A DNA stretch of 7,624 nucleotides from an uncultured Collinsella sp. (GTDB taxonomy: Bacteria > Actinomycetota > Coriobacteriia > Coriobacteriales > Coriobacteriaceae): positions 1-7,624 of the forward strand of contig URRT01000086.1 of assembly GCA_900550355.1 (NCBI GenBank). Direction: 5' to 3'. The translations under genes and the position numbers were made by a program. Positions 6,245 through 7,624 of the stretch are shown here, piece by piece. Under the pieces are notes generated by a model that saw only the letters and a list, made by a program, of their open reading frames with translations, was not told the origin of the DNA and searched no databases. Every line of letters starts with the position of its first letter. Position 1 is the first letter of the stretch.

Positions 6245-7294
6245 CTACATTCCTGCCCAATCGATAAAAATCTCCTCACGAAGCCGCCGTTCGAGCTCCT
6301 GCTGTCGCGGCGTCTTGTCTTTCAGCGGCACATCGAGATAGGACATGATGAGCTCCATCACCACGCGGAAGGCATCGGAGTCGGCCAGCTGACCATAGGT
6401 CATCAGAATGACGGGATATCCCATCGCTTGCAGCGCCGTCGTTCGATCGGAGTCCGAAATCTTGGATTCAATGGATCCGTGAATGGCTTTACCCTGGCAT
6501 TCAACCAGACACTCTCGGCTGCCGTCCTTATTTGCCAGCAGGATATCGGCATAGCGCCTATCAAGCCCCGAAATCAGGCGGGCGCTGCGCGTCATACGAA
6601 TCTCAACGTTATTGGTAAGGCTCAGCCCTTCGCCGCCGCGCAACCTCGTAAGGCCAAACAGCATCGAAGCCTGGACCTCGAGCGGCGATGCTGCCACCCC
6701 CGTAATGCATTTCGCGGCTCGTATGAACGATTTAGCGCCGCGGAGCCCCCGGACCTTATCGACGAACTCTGTAAGCTCAGAGAGCTCGATCAAGGGAGGT
6801 CGTTTCCACAAGTCCGTTGGATTCCCCGAGACATCCTTTACGTTTTCCCAGCCCGACCGTGCGTCACCCCACCGGCCCCCGTATGCCTGCTCAAGTGCCG
6901 ACTTTACCTGAGGCGCAATCTTGCACACGGCAAAGGTGCCGCACATCTCATACATGCACATGATTAGACGCTCGTTTGAGACCGAGGAAGCCAGGGTCAG
7001 CAGGGTAAAGAGTGGGGACGCAACATCGAGGCCAAACTCCGTCTGCCGCACGGAATCAAACGGCCTCTCCCCGTTCCAAACATGCCTGACAATGCGATCG
7101 CCCTTACGTCCGCAGCTGCCCTGCGCCAACACGTGTAACGGGGTGCCCAGGAAATGCGTGACGAGCGGATGCTCACATAGGTGCTCCCTGCGCGGATCGT
7201 CCGCAGAATCGGGCAGGTCCGGCATTATTGCCAAGACCTGTGGAGGTATCCGGTGATACCGAAAGGCAGATATGTCGCACAGCATGTCGTCCAT
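6245..7294 (-). CDS. PD-(D/E)XK nuclease-like protein of a Coriobacteriia family
   Basis: A 349-aa protein if started at ATG 7294-7292. The frame is open to 7558, but the extra residues are low-complexity and antisense to the next gene. It resembles a family of about 300-350 aa that I recall, unnamed, from Coriobacteriia. Features in order: LCDISAFRYHRIPPQ (5-19), a middle region with CHVWxG-like RHVWNGERP (70-78), a possible helical ELCGTYA-like YEMCGTFAV (115-123), FVDKVRGLRGAKSFIRAAK (177-195), then a C-terminal nuclease-like core. In the core, D250 (RRYADILLA) and E265-C-Q267-G-K269 with H272 fit a PD-(D/E)XK/Vsr-like fold, followed by SDSDRTTALQAMGYPVILMTY (281 on). Q267 replaces the usual acidic or basic residue, so activity is uncertain. 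No Shine-Dalgarno sequence is clear at 7294; ATG 7285 is the alternative start. The role could be defence or genome-island biology; that is inference. Confidence 0.65.
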   Translation of the reverse strand: MDDMLCDISAFRYHRIPPQVLAIMPDLPDSADDPRREHLCEHPLVTHFLGTPLHVLAQGSCGRKGDRIVRHVWNGERPFDSVRQTEFGLDVASPLFTLLTLASSVSNERLIMCMYEMCGTFAVCKIAPQVKSALEQAYGGRWGDARSGWENVKDVSGNPTDLWKRPPLIELSELTEFVDKVRGLRGAKSFIRAAKCITGVAASPLEVQASMLFGLTRLRGGEGLSLTNNVEIRMTRSARLISGLDRRYADILLANKDGSRECLVECQGKAIHGSIESKISDSDRTTALQAMGYPVILMTYGQLADSDAFRVVMELIMSYLDVPLKDKTPRQQELERRLREEIFIDWAGM

Positions 7295-7297
7295 GAA

Positions 7298-7309
7298 GGG
7301 TACGTACCC
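7298..7309. repeat. perfect 12-bp palindrome GGGTACGTACCC
   Basis: The palindrome lies 3 nt upstream of the chosen ATG of the nuclease-like gene, where a Shine-Dalgarno sequence would be expected. It could be a regulator site or a hairpin masking the start, or chance. If translation starts further upstream it is simply coding. Confidence 0.4.
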
Positions 7310-7436
7310 GCTGCGTCGCTTGTGAACCCGCCCGGACGGCAAACGCGCTGGCTCGGCCTGCGAACGGTAAATACTGCCACGCCCACGTCGCGGATCTCTC
7401 AGGAGGCTTACAATCGGTTTGGAAAGCAAACTGATT

Positions 7437-7442
7437 GTGAGG
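7437..7442 (+). promoter_or_regulatory. ribosome binding site of the M20-type gene
   Basis: GTGAGG at 7437-7442 is 6 nt before ATG 7449. A stronger AGGAGG at 7401-7406 is 12 nt from an in-frame TTG at 7419, which would add ten residues; that spacing is long, so ATG is preferred. Confidence 0.5.
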
Positions 7443-7448
7443 TTGCAT

Positions 7449-7624
7449 ATGGTTGATGAGGATTTTGCCTGGCGGCTTGCGCAGGAGCTTGTGCGGATCG
7501 ACAGCTCAGACCCGGGCGCGTATGAGGATGAAATTGAGCGCTTCATTAAGAGGCTCATTGAGCAGCAGCTGGCACAACTTGATAGTTCTGCGCTCGATGC
7601 CGTGCAGATTGAGGAGCTCGAAGT
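7449..7624 (+). CDS. M20-type metallopeptidase, N-terminal fragment
   Basis: An open frame of 58 codons runs off the window end. It begins MVDEDFAWRLAQELVRIDSS, continues with DPGAYEDEIERFIKRLIEQQL, and ends in an acidic helix. The LAQELVRIDS-x-DPGAYEDEIERFI pattern is the usual N-terminal helix and loop of M20 peptidases (ArgE/DapE/CPG2 group), which use two zinc ions to cleave peptides or N-acyl amino acids in the cytoplasm. The metal ligands would lie beyond the window, so the exact substrate cannot be named. GC-rich codon use fits a resident gene. It is divergent from the nuclease-like gene, with 154 bp between the chosen starts. Confidence 0.65.
   Translation, partial: MVDEDFAWRLAQELVRIDSSDPGAYEDEIERFIKRLIEQQLAQLDSSALDAVQIEELE

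Noticed and set aside
6123..6341. 72-codon plus-strand frame overlapping the end of the nuclease-like gene
   Set aside because: TTG start with no ribosome site; the second half is Ser/Arg-rich and antisense to the conserved C-terminus of the minus-strand gene.
7295..7558. N-terminal extension of the nuclease-like gene to an ATG at 7558
   Set aside because: It would run antisense through the M20-type gene start, and the extra residues are Ser/Arg-rich with no family similarity.
1..7624. CRISPR array, tRNA, rRNA or insertion sequence
   Set aside because: No regularly spaced direct repeats, no cloverleaf or rRNA-like stretch, and no transposase or terminal inverted repeats were seen.

Overview
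The window looks like a chromosomal segment of a high-GC Gram-positive bacterium, most likely a gut Coriobacteriia member close to Collinsella. The grounds are: GC-rich codon use in the housekeeping genes; a Clostridia/Coriobacteriia-type SerA of 387 aa next to SerC; and a divergent nuclease-like protein of a kind I associate with Coriobacteriia. This assignment comes from recognition, not from a search. No rRNA, tRNA, CRISPR array or IS element was seen.

Layout. 1-977 (+): 3' part of a CPA1-type K+/H+ antiporter (NhaP2-like) with two C-terminal RCK_C/TrkA_C modules, broken by a frameshift near 643. 999-1190 (-): a 63-aa acidic small protein with a GTG start. 1303-1662 (+) and 1655-3397 (+): two overlapping genes of lower GC. 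The first is a MazG-like nucleotide pyrophosphohydrolase. The second is a GIY-YIG nuclease fused to a Schlafen-group-3/DUF2075-type helicase. The second is interrupted by an in-frame TAG at 2852-2854, and the same frame then runs on through helicase motifs V and VI to a second TAG at 3395. 3540-4664 and 4734-5897 (+): serC and a serA-like dehydrogenase, the transamination and oxidation steps of phosphorylated serine synthesis. A strong rho-independent terminator follows at 5937-5974. 5975-6244: AT-rich, with hairpins and a possible 39-aa minus-strand ORF behind a strong Shine-Dalgarno sequence. 6245-7294 (-): a PD-(D/E)XK-like protein resembling a Coriobacteriia accessory family. 7449-7624 (+): the start of an M20-type metallopeptidase, cut by the window end.

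How it fits together. serC and serA are ordinary core metabolism, either side of which lie accessory genes. The best candidate for an uncommon system is the MazG-like/GIY-YIG-helicase pair: 8-bp overlap, shared lower GC, and a nucleotide hydrolase beside a nuclease-helicase, which suggests anti-phage or anti-plasmid defence. In this genome the effector is interrupted. TAG is the normal stop for most genes here, so a nonsense mutation or sequence error is more likely than codon reassignment. Two interrupted genes within about 2.2 kb could be real decay or assembly errors; reads would decide.
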